This document shows, one piece after another, positions 22,186-33,803 of a DNA stretch of 64,000 bases. This DNA comes from Sclerotiophoma versabilis (Eukaryota > Ascomycota > Dothideomycetes > Pleosporales > Didymellaceae), in NCBI GenBank assembly GCA_012274445.1, contig JAAROD010000090.1, positions 744,001-808,000 on the forward strand, in the 5' to 3' direction. How positions within the stretch are numbered: the stretch's first letter is position 1; every line of letters begins with the position of its first letter. The position numbers and the translations under genes were made by a program. A model generated the notes under the pieces. That model was not told the DNA's origin, ran no database searches, and was given only the letters and a program-made list of their open reading frames with translations.

Positions 22186-25166
22186 TCACTTCTCTTCCTG
22201 CCATGACCGCCACCCCTCTTCGCTCCACACCCCGCTCTTGCCCCCTTCTTTCAGCACAACGCGAACGTCCCCGATGCGTTGGAACTTGTCAACTGCCTTA
22301 CACATATCCACCACGCTGAGCGCGGTCCCCATGACCGCCGTCAGCGCCTCCATCTCCACCCCCGTAGCCCCCGTGCACGCGACTTTGCATTCAATCTGCA
22401 CGCCGCCGTGCGCCATGTTGTCTGGTGCAAAAGGCGGAGGTGAAGACGCAGCTCCACTTCCACCACTCGACGCCTGCGTCGGGAAGGCGCGAGCAGGAAA
22501 TGTGCGTAGCTCGACGCCAACATGTGTGAGCGGAATAGGATGGCAGAGCGGGACGATATCCGGACACTTTTTCGCAGCCATGATGCCTGCTATGCGGCTC
22601 ACGCTGAGGACGTCGCCTTTTTTGTTTTGATTCGAGGTTGTCAGCGATAACGGGGTGGGGTTTGAGAAATACACGGTCCCTACTGCAATGGCGGTGCGTG
22701 TTGTGTGGGCTTTGGAGGATATGCTGACCATGTGCGCTGAGCCGGTGGATGTGAGATGTGGGAGGTACGGTTGAGTGATGGTCGAGGAGTTGTGGTGCTG
22801 TGGGGCGCTGTGCTGCTTATCTTCCTTCTCTTTTTGTTGTAGACTTCGGTTCAGGTCGTCCAGGGAGCGCGCATCCGTCGAATACATCCGTCGTGTCTCG
22901 CGACTAAATTGTTTCTGCGGCGTGGACGACCCTCTCCCTACCATCGTGTGCGCCTTAGACAATGCGGCGTGCACATCCTGTCTCCTCCTCGTCTCTCCCC
23001 CTTCATCTGGTTGTCCTGCAAGTTCCTCCTCTCTCTGATCGCGCAAAAGTTTCAAGTCTCGCCTTGCCGTCGCATCTAAACTTAATTCCTCTTGCACTTC
23101 CTTCTCATCCTGCGCCCACTCTGGCAATAGTCCTTTCTCCCGCATCTGCGCCACCAGGCTCGGGCTGCGCGGATCGTATGGCGTCATATGCGTATACCGC
23201 CCCTTCGTGTTGTCGGACAGCTTGAAGCGGGCGGGCAGGTACTGGGCAGCTAGGCGGTCGTCTTCGTCGCCATGGCCTAGCTCCGCAGCGTGCAGATTAT
23301 GCTCGAGTGTCAAGCGAGCCTCTTCTTCTGTCTGACTGGGGTCGTTGGACGGGTTCTGCAGGCGGTAGAGAGCCCAGGCTGGGAACGTGGGCGAGTCGAT
23401 GGGTGGGCGTGACGAAGGGACCGGGACGGTCTTGCCCGTGTCCCACATTGTGATGTATTGCAGAGAAGTCGATTCGTCGTCTTTTCTGGCTTGTTCGATG
23501 GCTTGTTCCTGTGCCTGCGCGGGCGGTTGTGGATACTGTGTCGATGAGATTTGATCGGTAGGTGGTGATGCTGGCAGACTTGATAGGTCTTGCGCAGCTA
23601 GCAGCTCCTCCTCATCCGCACACTCGTCCTCCAGAAACCCCATCTCGTTATAGTCCTCCTCTTGCTTGGCGTTCTCTGCAGCTTGCTCTATTTCGCTGCT
23701 CTGGCTTCGCTGATTCTCTCCAACAGACATGGCCACCCCCCTCTTCTCACTAAACATCTCATCCCACCTCTTCGCCATCCTCTCCTTCGCTTCCTCACTC
23801 AATTCCATCCCCACACGCACCTTTCCTATACCTTTGTCTCCCTTCTCACCACCCTCCACAGGCTCCCCATAGACACCGGTTTTAGCCTGATACCTGCTCA
23901 CAAGAACCTTGAGCCAGGTCTTGAGAACGTGCATACTTTTCCTGCTTGGGCCCTGTCCCTTGAGTTGGACATGGTCTGGTAGCGCGTCGAGAGGGGGATG
24001 GAACGCTCGGAGACGCCTTTGCATGCCCCTGAGCTGCTGGAGGAGGCCTCCAGTTGAGGCGTGGAGGTCGATGGTTAGGGAGTCGTCGATTTTGAGTCTG
24101 CCGCCCGGCAGGTAGAGGCGCAGAGAGCGCGGATCTACATGATCGTTGGGGTGTAGAGGGGCTGGCTCGTAGGTTCTGCGAGGCGAGGCGGCTGCTTCGG
24201 TCTGTGGCATTGGATCACGCACGTCTGTTTTGGTTGCGACGCCTTGTCGTTTTGCGGCTTTCAGCTGAGCCATTTTAACAGCGAGTGCATCCTTCTTCCT
24301 CAGCAATTCCTCTTTCCTCCTCTTGATGTCCTCAAGCGCCTGCTTGTGCTCGCTGCTCGTGTCATTCGCTTCAGCATCGGCATCTGGGTCCCGATTACCC
24401 GCGCCTTGCTGTTCAATATAAGCTACCAATGCATCCCTACTTTCCCGCAACTGCTTTGTCGCCGCCTGGTGTTCCAACTTATCTTGCTTGAGCTCCTTGA
24501 CCTTGGCCTCATAACTTTCTCTGGCTTTCTGCATTTCGACCTTCTTGACTGCGGATGGCATGTTCTTGTAGTTTGGTAGATTTTGCAGATTCTGCTCTGT
24601 TTGCGCATGCCTGAATAGTTCATTCCAGTCGACCGCCTCAGCAGCCGCGAGTCTCGCATTCAGATCAGTGAGTCGCGAGGTGAGAAGTTCTGGTGTAAGA
24701 CCTTCGTACGCAGTGGGTATGTTCTGTGGCTCCGTCCTCTCTGCAGTGGGTGTTTGGTTTGAGCGCAAGTCGCGAAGCAATTGAGTTTTTTGTGTAGCTT
24801 GTTCTGCTTTGGGTGAGGGTTCAGGTTTCGCCTTCTGCTGATCCCTTTTGCGCTGGGCTCTAGTCTCGAGACGGGCAGCAATCTTGGCTGCATCGGCTCT
24901 TCCTTCTGGAGTGCTGAGAGAGGCTTGATCTTTCCGCTCAATCGATGCCTTGATCTCGTCTTCGACCGGGTCGGACGCATCGGACGCCGTCTCACCAGCG
25001 CAGTCGGGAGCACTTGTAGAGAAGGCTCTGACAGAGCTAGGAGCTGTTCCTAGGAGAGGATTCAGGTAGGCGTTAGAAGCCAGAATGCTCGATGCTGTTG
25101 GTGCGGAGCGTACGCGTTGGGTTCTTTGCTTGCTCGCAGAGCCCGGACGCTGGCGTTGTTGCTGGT
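22186..25166 (-). CDS. MoaC domain with very long N-terminal linker (MOCS1B/cnxC part)
   Basis: The frame is open without a stop from 25176 down to 22186. The last 170 residues are MoaC (cyclic pyranopterin monophosphate synthase): GDVLSVSRIAGIMAAKKCPD, LCHPIPLTHV, and ALTAVMGTALSVVDMCKAVDK. The approximately 820 residues before it match no family I recognise. They begin with a mitochondrial-presequence-like stretch (RVRSAPTASS.., RAFSTSAP), then coiled coils rich in Lys/Glu/Arg, and a possible domain near the Pro-rich HPNDHVDPRSLRLYLPGG. No ATG starts the frame, so it needs an upstream exon. Splicing from 25391 in the MoaA gene (224-nt intron) would give a 1,444-residue MoaA-linker-MoaC fusion. 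A separate gene with an unseen first exon is the alternative. Confidence 0.75.
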
Positions 25167-25382
25167 CTACATAGTGTCAGCGCTGGACATCACTGGGGTG
25201 ATACAACAGCTTGATGTAGACAAAAATGGGTATATGATTTGGTATATACTCGGAGATTCTATGTCGCCAGCGAAGCGAATGTGGAAACGATATGCCCCAG
25301 AACGCCAGTTATGCAACATCAACGTACCGCCGTGGTATCATGAACTCATCCAAGCCGCGACCAAAACAACAGGAAAGGATTT

Positions 25383-26793
25383 CTACCCACCAATCAATAT
25401 CATCGGTCTATTTTGCATGTTCGCAAGGTCACCCATGTCGGCGTGCTTCTCTGCTTTGCGCTTCACGGCTTGCCCAATGACGCCGAGCAACTCGCGCTCG
25501 CGCGGGCCCCAACCGAGGGCTGTGGAGTCGCTGAGGCGCCCTGAAGCCCGGTCCATCTCGATCTGCCTGATGCGTTCGAACGCTGCTTCATCAATGGGCT
25601 CGTTGTTGTTGTCTTTGCGTAGGAGGTCGCGGAGAGAAACTTCATCGTTGCCGTGAAGGCAGACTTTCAGGTTGCCGTCACTCGTGATACGCAGGCGGTT
25701 GCAGGTGCTGCAGAAATCGTTCGTCATACTTGTGATGAAGCCCACTTTGCCAACAAAACCAGGGACTTGATACGTCTTGCTCGTGTCGTTCTTATGCCCT
25801 GGGATCCGTGCCAGACCTGGGTATTTTGTGCGGATGATGTCGGTCATCTCTTGGAAACTAATCATCTTGTTCTCGCTCCATTTATTCCCGCCGAACGGCA
25901 TGTACTCGATGAAGCGCACCTCGATATCCTTTTCTCGGCCCATCTCGACGAAGGGCAGAATCTCACGCTCGTTCAGCCCGCGCATAACTACACAGTTGAC
26001 CTTGAGCTTGACGTTTGCGCCTAACTTGTTCATCTCGAGTATACGATCGATCGACTTCATGACCGCATCGAATCCTTTCCGTCTTGTCATGATCTGGAAT
26101 TGAAAAGGGTCCAACGTGTCCAAGCTGAGATTGATGCCGGTCAATCCAGCCTCGACCATAGCGTCCAGCTTGCGGTGCAGTGATATGCCATTCGTAGTCA
26201 AGGCGAGTTCTCGTAGGCCTTTCGGTCGGAGGCTGCCGATTTGCTGCATCAAGGGAACGATATCGCGGCGCACGGTGGGCTCACCGCCCGTCAGTCGAAT
26301 CTTGGTAACACCTTGTGATACAAAGAGTGAAGACAGATAGAAGATCTCGGGCGTGGTGAGCATCGTAGCAGGCGGCGATAGCGGAATGCCCTCTGCGCTT
26401 TGTTAGCCAATGCTATTGTGTTTCACGAGGAGGGTGCGCACCTTCGGGCATGCAGTATAGGCATCGCAGGTTGCAGCGCTCGGTGATGCTGATCCGCAGA
26501 TAGTCATGCTGGCGCTGGAAGTTGTCTGTCAGGAAATCGGAAAACGGTTTTGCCTGCTCAATAGCCTGGATGCGCTCTCTTGCAATCTGCCGCGACGGTG
26601 TTTGCACAGGCGGTATGCCGCCAGGTGCGTTGCTTGGGTACTCGACGCCAGTCTCTGGTACCGCAGCATTAGTCGCAATGCAGCGCGACTGCAGCGCGCG
26701 TATCGCCGGCCATCTTGTGCTTTCGCCACGGCCAGCAGCAGCGCGCAGCGCGGACGGACCTGCCCGTATCCCTAATCTAGCCATGGGCGCCAT
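25383..26793 (-). CDS. MoaA radical SAM GTP 3',8-cyclase (MOCS1A/cnxA part)
   Basis: Exons 26793-26442 and 26392-25383 (49-nt intron) encode 453 residues ending in Gly-Gly. The N-terminus is Arg/Ala-rich, a likely mitochondrial presequence. The radical SAM cluster motif is CNLRCLYC, followed by LTGGEPT. The second Fe-S cluster motif CSTCNRLRITSDGNLKVC lies near the C-terminus, and the end RPMILIGG carries the double glycine essential in MoaA/MOCS1A. With MoaC it converts GTP to cyclic pyranopterin monophosphate, the first step of molybdenum cofactor synthesis, in mitochondria. The TAG stop directly follows Gly-Gly, and an alternative donor inside these codons (25390) could bypass it. The nitrate reductase in this window needs the product. 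Confidence 0.93.
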
Positions 26794-27770
26794 CAACAAT
26801 TCGAGTCGAGGGTCGGAGGACGTCGTCCCGCATTTGGAGGGGCGGGCGCAGGAAGTTATATGAAACTAACATAGTGGATGGAGATGACTGCGAGCTGACA
26901 TGCTTCCGCACGCTAGCGAGGCCCTGGGGCAAGACTGCACCACCAATCCACGCACGAGCACCAATGCGGATAGCGATGCAGAAGACTTGGCTGTTTAGTA
27001 AGAAGCAGTAAGTGGGGGACAGTCAATAGCCGCCCAGAGCCGTCGGTCAGCAGCAACTCAGCTATGATGTTCTTAAGTAAGCTGCCATTTGCAGAAAATC
27101 GACTATGATAATGTAAGTGCTACGTCATCTCTGTGCTCGGAGAGGTCCATTTTGCATGGGACGAGCGACAAGGGTAAAACATGTCCTGGATATTATTGGG
27201 TGGATATCTTACAACTCTTGACTGCCGGGAAGTCAACGACTGTCGTAGGCAAAGAAGTCGAAACCACATGCTGGCTTTCACTTCAGCGATGTTGTTTTCC
27301 GTCTCATGTCTGCGTCGTGCTCGAGGCTATTGCTTGACGTTGATTTGGTCATGGCCTTATCTATACCTTCCCAATAGGGTAACTTTCGAACTGGATCGTT
27401 GATTGCAGTTGACTTCCGGGCGGCCTCCGCTCGCTCTCGCATCGCCGAAACAGCCTCCGAGTTTTTACCTGGAGGTCTCCAGCATGTTTGGCAGTCTTCA
27501 TCTATTTTTGAATCTGCCAGATATTGTTCTTGAGTCTCTAGTGTATTAGGATTTTCTTTTTGCCTATTCCGCTTCTACACGTTCCATAACGTGTACTTCG
27601 TTCCTATTTTGAACGAATCTCCTACTTTACACTATTTGCTTGCGCAGACACATGGAAGCACATGATTGAGCATGACAGCAGAGTTGCACTGCGCATGCTC
27701 CTCGTCTAGCAATGCTGCGTTCTCCTATTGCTAGTGTATTTGACTGTCTGCTCATACCTACGATTCTGAA
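26794..27770. other. intergenic, no supported gene
   Basis: Promoter side of the MoaA gene and 3' side of the gene at 27771. Short frames of 70-80 codons on the plus strand lack any feature. Confidence 0.55.
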
Positions 27771-28757
27771 CTACCGAAAATGCATATTGACCAACTTCCT
27801 GTAACAGTCCTTCCCCGTCTTGCTCTTAAACCCTAGGTGCAGCCTATATCTTCTTCTAGGCTGTGTCTTCACGTCACCATCCGTCAAATGTTGCTTGATT
27901 TCTTGCATAACCTCCTTCTGCAACCTATGCAATTGATCGCGCATTCGCTTGATTTCCTTCCTCGCCTGCTCGTGCGCGAGAGACCTGAATTTTGCTTTTC
28001 CTTGATCGGTAGAGAATGTAAGTCGGACCGTGTGGCGCAGTAAAGAGGTGGTTAGCGACATGTTGTACGTTGGTGCTGCAGGTGCCGCTAAAGTGTTAGG
28101 AATCTGAAAATGAGTAATTTGGTCGAAACTACGTTGGGTTGCAAGAATGAGGTCTACCGGCGTCAGCACCGGTGTTTTTGACACTGCGAAGCCGTACCCG
28201 TATGCTGATGGTACGGTAACACCGGATATGTCAATCTTGTTGTTGCGTTGGCTCCGAATCATTTGCCATTTGCCGTATAGAAGTCTTGGAGCGATTGGTG
28301 GACTACGCGGTGACGCCCCTGGATGCCTCAGATCTTGCGCGTCATTGGTCAGAGTACCTGCTGTATGACTATCACGCATCAGGTGCGCATGCCACTTCCA
28401 GCAGTTCGCACATGTTGGTTGGAGACAGGGTGCTTCAAGGGTGATCATATCTCTGTATTTGCCCCCTACGCGTGCAACTGGACCGCCGTACTGAAATCGA
28501 GTTATCTTGACTTTGCATTGTCGTGGGATAGGCGGCGACCGCTTGGGCGCCATTGCAGCAACACCGTCATTTTTCTTATATGCTGTTGGCTTACGCTTTC
28601 GTTTCTGCCCTACTTTAGACTTTGCTGGTGAGCTTGTCTTATCTTGCAACATGGGTATGTGGTTGTTCCAGATGTCTTTGGTAAACCTGAGCCGCAACCT
28701 CCCTTCTTTTCCAAGCTCAGACAAGGTTGGCAGCGGCTGCGCGAGCATGGCGGACAT
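27771..28757 (-). CDS. basic protein of unknown function
   Basis: A single-exon frame of 328 residues, strongly basic throughout. Features in order: a short N-terminal region (LPTLSELGKEGRLRLRF); a Lys/Arg cluster (GQKRKRKPTAYKK) fitting a nuclear localisation signal; a Cys/His cluster CLQPTCANCWKWHAH around residues 111-125 that could bind zinc; an aromatic middle; a coiled coil (KEIKRMRDQLHRLQKEVMQEIKQ); and a C-terminal basic segment. I recognise no family. Its length without stops supports a real, perhaps lineage-specific, nucleic-acid-associated protein, but that role is a guess. Confidence 0.55.
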   Translation of the reverse strand: MSAMLAQPLPTLSELGKEGRLRLRFTKDIWNNHIPMLQDKTSSPAKSKVGQKRKRKPTAYKKNDGVAAMAPKRSPPIPRQCKVKITRFQYGGPVARVGGKYRDMITLEAPCLQPTCANCWKWHAHLMRDSHTAGTLTNDAQDLRHPGASPRSPPIAPRLLYGKWQMIRSQRNNKIDISGVTVPSAYGYGFAVSKTPVLTPVDLILATQRSFDQITHFQIPNTLAAPAAPTYNMSLTTSLLRHTVRLTFSTDQGKAKFRSLAHEQARKEIKRMRDQLHRLQKEVMQEIKQHLTDGDVKTQPRRRYRLHLGFKSKTGKDCYRKLVNMHFR

Positions 28758-29186
28758 TTCGTTTGCAGCCTTGGTCTTGCTAATGCGTTCTGAACATTGC
28801 TTTGGTATGTTTATGAGGCTCCTATCTATCCGATGACGTGTACAATTCCTGTTTGCTGCTTATTTGTTGGCTGTTGGACGGCTTGTATACGATGGTATCC
28901 TCGTGACAGTACTATACTTTAGATCTATTTGTGCATCATTACTCGATTGGTGTCAAAGGAATTATGGCAAGCCTTCCAGGATTGTGAGCTGCATTGTCTT
29001 TCCCTTTGTCTAGATTCGATGTTGTCTTTGTCTCCCGCAGTGCAGACCATTGTTATTGAGGGTTGGAAGACACAATGTATACCGAGAGAATGAAAGTCTA
29101 TTCTAGCCGAGAGATAGGATACGTCTGGCCGACGTTTGGATCCGGTCTATGAAACACCATAAGGGCACCAGGTTGTGTCGATACTC
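28758..29186. other. intergenic, no supported gene
   Basis: Upstream of the basic protein and downstream of the phosphatase (both minus strand). Nothing notable seen. Confidence 0.6.
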
Positions 29187-30741
29187 CTAGTCGTAGCACT
29201 GGTTCCACAAGCCGCCGCTCCTGGCGAAGCTTTGACTTTCCACAAACTTGCTCAACGTACACCTACCATGCTTGTCGGCATCGCAGAACTTTAGAGGCTG
29301 GACGCGGTCGTTGACGATGACGCGCACAAACTCTTCTTCCGCGCCGCTGCACTGGAGCTTCTCGACATACATCCTTGATGCAAATGGAACCGTCCATGCA
29401 GCGGAGTAGCCGTGAGTCTCTTTTGTGCTCTGTATAGTCGTGTTCGAGAGCGGCTTCGTCTGGTTGTAAAGCCCTAGGGCAGCGAGGACACCGCTGATAT
29501 CGTTGTCGTGGCTGAAATCGGCGTACACCTTGCGATCGAGTGGAAACGTTGCGGGATCTGAATCGAGAGTGCGATTTGTGTTGGTGTTGTCTTCAACGGG
29601 CTTGTTCTGCAGCCTAGCCAGCAGCTCGTTGACGTAACCCACGCCCTGAGTGGCACCAAGGGGGTTGCCAACGCCATAGCCGTAGTATTTGCCGAGAGTC
29701 TGGAAGTAATCGTACTGGTGCCACTCCTTTTCTGTGAACAGATGACAGAATGGGGACACCTTTGCAGAATGGTGCGCAAGTGTGTCAAATGGGCACATGT
29801 CCATCAGGTAGACGGTAAAGGTCTCGCTCAGGTTGGTGCCGAGCTTCGAGTTCACCCGCTCTTGGATAGGAGGAACGAATTTGGACGCCCACAGTCGCTG
29901 CGCTCTGTCGCCGAGGCCATGGTTCGGGCCACCTTCAAAGGCAGGACAGACATCATGAGACAACGTGTTGTTCCATTCGGTGCCTTCTGGAATGATCACA
30001 TCGACCTTGTTAGGCTCTGCGTCCAGTGCCTGTGCAACACCTGCGAGCCACTTTTCGGCTGACTCTACTACACGGTGCTGGCCTCCAGCACGCACAAACG
30101 GAGTGTGTTTCTTGACGAGGCTGTGGTAACGATGAGCGAAATGCGCGCCCGAGTTCGCCATCTCCTGTCTCCCGGCGTCGGTCAACTCATCTGCGCCTAG
30201 AGCATACTTGTAATGCTTCAGGAAAGCAAACTCGTCGGGGAATGCGGTGCTGGTGTTCTGGATCTCGGCGAGCAACAAGGCGTAGGCCAGCGACTTGCCC
30301 GCCGTGGGGTCGCGGCCGCCGTGGCGAGACAGGACGTTCGCGAACGTGACATGGCAGCCCGCAGGAGGATCGACTTTGATCTCGGAGGGCACCGAGTACC
30401 ACAGGGAGTACTGGCCCCAGAAGTGGGTGGTCTTTGGGCTGCAGCGGTAGCCTTCGTTGACGGTGTCGCAGGACCTGTTCGTTGGGGCGGCCAGGGCGCT
30501 GGGGGGGGGGGGGGGGGTTAGAGCTGCGTGGCGGACGGAGATCAGGGCGAGGGTACCTGACGAGACCATACAGAGCGAACAAGCAACCGGCGATACACAG
30601 GACCAGCCCGAGGACGGTGAAGCCGGAGCGCTCTTGGTAGCGTTGCTTGAGCTCCGGATAGGACTCCTTTTCGCTGAGCGGCAGCGGCGCGTACTCGTGT
30701 GAGCGATTGCCGCGCACCCTGTTCCACGCGCGCGTCATCAT
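29187..30741 (-). CDS. membrane-anchored histidine acid phosphatase (phytase family)
   Basis: Exons 30741-30557 and 30498-29187 encode 498 residues. The catalytic motif LSRHGGRDPT (the RHGxRxP signature) and the proton-donor SHDND are present. So are paired Cys residues expected of phytase disulphides (CDTVNEGYRC, CSPK) and many Asn-glycosylation sites. Unlike typical secreted phytases, the protein starts with about 40 charged residues and then a single hydrophobic helix (FTVLGLVLCIAGCLFALYGLV). It is therefore probably a type II membrane protein or one with an internal signal. It should release phosphate from phytate or other organic esters at the cell surface. The single 58-nt intron has a pure 17-C tract beside its acceptor. 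Confidence 0.9.
30501..30517 (-). repeat. 17-nt C homopolymer at a splice acceptor
   Basis: On the coding (minus) strand 17 consecutive C directly precede the AG acceptor of the phosphatase intron. It acts as an extreme polypyrimidine tract and is a likely site of length variation or sequencing error; errors within it would stay intronic. Confidence 0.85.
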
Positions 30742-31547
30742 GCTGGTTGTGTGCAGGACAAAGATCTAAGGGTCTCAGTAGGCTCGACTGCAACGCGCTG
30801 CAGCCGGTGACGTAAGCTCTGGTGGAGCTTCGCGGTGTGGGGCGTGCAGGGGTGCGCCGCAGAAGCGAGAGCTCAGTCTGGGTGGAGGATGCGGTCGAGA
30901 TGGTCGCCCTCACAGGAGTTGCTCAGCGAGGCTTCGACGTCGACGGCCATCACGGTGTTCGTGTCGAGAGGCTCAGGTGTGGCCCGCTTTTCCAGGCTTA
31001 GCGGTCGCATCAGAAAGCTTGACATGTGCAGATTGCGGGGTTGGCCCTGGACTTGCCCGCAGTTGTCATTTCATCAGTCATGTATCAAGGAGAGACGCTG
31101 TTGACGCCCGGTCCGGGGTCGAGATACCCCTTGTAGTCCTTCACCACACTTGCCGGCCCCGGGTACTGCGCACCAGCCCGCCGAGCCCCATGGCAGCCAT
31201 GTCGTGCGCTTCCACCACGGCGTTACGCCAATGGACCATGCGGCCTCCTCGTTGGCCACTTCCCCGTTTTCGAGATAGCGGCGACGCTTATCGCTCGACC
31301 ATAGCCGACTGGACACAAGCATTGACAAGCCTTTATCGCCTTCATCTCCTGGTGGACATACCGAATGGGGCATGGCGACGTCAGCCGCTGACCAGCTGAT
31401 GGATTCGGGCCTGTACCGGCACCTCTAAATGCCCCCATCGGCCCTGGCGACGAAAGTGATTGTGAGTTGCCTTGTCCGTCTGCTCGCAACACATAAGACT
31501 GCCCTGCCTCGCTACAGCGGTAGTGCACCGTCAACCTCCACTTCACA
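30742..31547. other. divergent intergenic region
   Basis: Promoter space between the phosphatase (minus) and the permease (plus). Several short frames overlap on both strands; none is supported. Confidence 0.55.
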
Positions 31548-33219
31548 ATGGGGTCAATACACCGCACCGATGACGACCTCCAGCTCCAAGCCCTTGGCCA
31601 CAAGGGTGAGCTGCAGCGCAACTTTTCTCTGCTATCCATGCTGGGACTTGCATTTGCCATTCTCAACTCCTGGACCGCCCTCTCCTCTTCGCTTTCGTTG
31701 GCTCTACCTAGCGGTGGCTCCACTTCAGTCATCTGGGGCTTGTTGACGGCTGGTGTCTGCAACCTAGCTCTGGCTGCATCGCTTGCAGAATTCCTCTCGG
31801 CTTACCCTACAGCTGGTGGACAGTAAGTTGCTCCAACCTTCACCTTGACGTTCATGTGTATTGACCAGTGCAGATACCATTGGGTCGCCGTCATCACACC
31901 GAAGAAATGGGTGCCGCTCGCGTCCTGGATTACAGGCTGGATAAATGTTTCAGGATGGATTGCTCTGACAACTTCTGGGGGCCTTCTAGCTTCTCAGCTC
32001 ATTGCTGGCATGATTTCCTTGTTCCACCCTGACTTCACCATCAAGCCATGGCAACAGTACCTGATTTACGTCGCCTGGACGCTCATTGCCTTCCTCATCA
32101 ACGCTTTCCTCAATAGGCTCCTCCCTTACCTCAACCGAGGTGCTTTTATGTGGTCTATTGGCGGATTCGCCATCATCTGCATCACAGTCCTGGCTTGTTC
32201 GTCAGGAGACTACGCTTCCGCCGATTTCGTCTTCACCGAGTTTGTCAATACGACTGGTTGGCCTGATGGCATCTCCTGGCTTTTGGGATTGCTACAGGGC
32301 GGCTTTGGAATCACTGGATACGACGCAGTCGCCCACATGATTGAAGAAATTCCCAATGCCAGTGTCGAAGGACCCAAGATCATGATCTACTGCGTCTGTA
32401 TCGGCACAGTTACCGGCTTCATCTTTCTGATGATCCTGCTTTTTGTCTCGGGTGGTGACGCGAACGCCATTATTGAATCGACATCGGGTCCCTTGGTGTA
32501 TATCATAAACAAAGCGACAGGCAACCGCGCTGGAGCTGTTTGCTTGCTAATGTTCCCTCTGATTTGCATTCTCTTCGCAGAGATTGCCATCATGACGACT
32601 TCCTCCAGGATGTCCTATGCTTTCGCCAGAGACGGCGGCCTTCCAGCTTCGAGGATCTTCAAGAAGGTGGACAAACGACTGGACGTACCTCTGAACTCTC
32701 TTATGCTCGCCGCTGGTCTGACGCTGTTATTCGGCGTGATTATGATTGGTTCTAGCAGTGCTTTCAACGCCTTGATCTCCGCTTCGGTCGTTGCTCTTGG
32801 AGTAAGCTACGCCATCCCTATAGCCATCAACGTTTGCCGCGGACGGAAAATGCTGCCTGAAAGAGCCTTTACAATGCCCAATTGGCTTGGCTGGATCGCA
32901 AATTTGGTTGGCCTGGCATACGCGATTGTGACAACCGTGCTTTTCGTCTTCCCTCCCGAGCTTCCTGTGACCGGTAGCAATATGAGTAAGTCAATCCTCA
33001 AATCATGAAACACTTTCACTAACATTTGTAGATTACTGCATTGTCGCTTTCGGTATCATCCTCCTAATCAGCTCAATCCAGTGGTTCGTCGATGGACGCA
33101 AGAACTTCACTGGACCAACAGCGGACATGAGCCTGGAGGTTCTTGAAGCCATGAAAAGCAATGAGCCGACTGCACCAGTCTACACAGATTCCAAGCTGGA
33201 AGCTGAAATTGAAAAATAA
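31548..33219 (+). CDS. APC-family amino acid/GABA/choline permease
   Basis: Exons 31548-31822, 31874-32985 and 33032-33219 encode 524 residues; introns are 51 and 46 nt. Both splice sites are supported by unbroken family sequence across the joins (AGGQ/YHWV and GSNM/NYCIV). About 12 hydrophobic helices follow the APC plan. LGLAFAILNSWTALSSSL is in helix 1, the central EEIPNASVEGPKIMIYCV is typical of the fungal GABA/choline permease group (Uga4/Hnm1-like), and SRMSYAFARDGGLP follows. It is expected to import an amino acid, GABA, choline or polyamine across the plasma membrane; the substrate cannot be told from sequence. The cytosolic tail is short and acidic. Confidence 0.92.
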
Positions 33220-33803
33220 GTAGTGCAATTCAGTGCAATGGCATTCTTTCACATAATCAAACATTTCCATTAGTGCCTTATCGGCCTCCACTTCGTACTG
33301 CTCAATGTCCTAGACGTGCTAAGTGGCATCTGCATCGAATAACAAGGCGCACGCCAGCTCGCTCCCTCTTGTTGGCTACGACCACACGACCCAACGCGAC
33401 TTGACCATAACTTTCTGCTGACCTCTGCATGTACACACCAACATGTACACATCAAACAAGAGCATCCCCAGCATGTCTATAAAGTCGGCATACCCATCAT
33501 AGTCTCCAAACCACTTATTAGCGTACAGAACGGCTATGAATACAAATGGACTATCCACTATATTATACTCTAGTCCAAGTGGAGTCTGGTTACCGTTTGT
33601 ATCTGAGTTTTTTTGAGTTGCGCGATATCCGTATTTGGATAATATATTCGTCTTTATTTCCAAGTGGATGACTTAAAAAGGAAAAAAACAATAGGTTTTG
33701 CTGTTTAGAATGATAAACGCCGCGTCACGTCACCTGAAGCAGACACATCCATCACAGTCTTGGCCCGTGCGACCCATTACTCACTACCCCATCACTATTC
33801 CTC
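33220..33803. other. convergent intergenic spacer
   Basis: AT-rich 3' flanks of the permease and the broken PAP2 gene. No gene supported. Confidence 0.6.
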
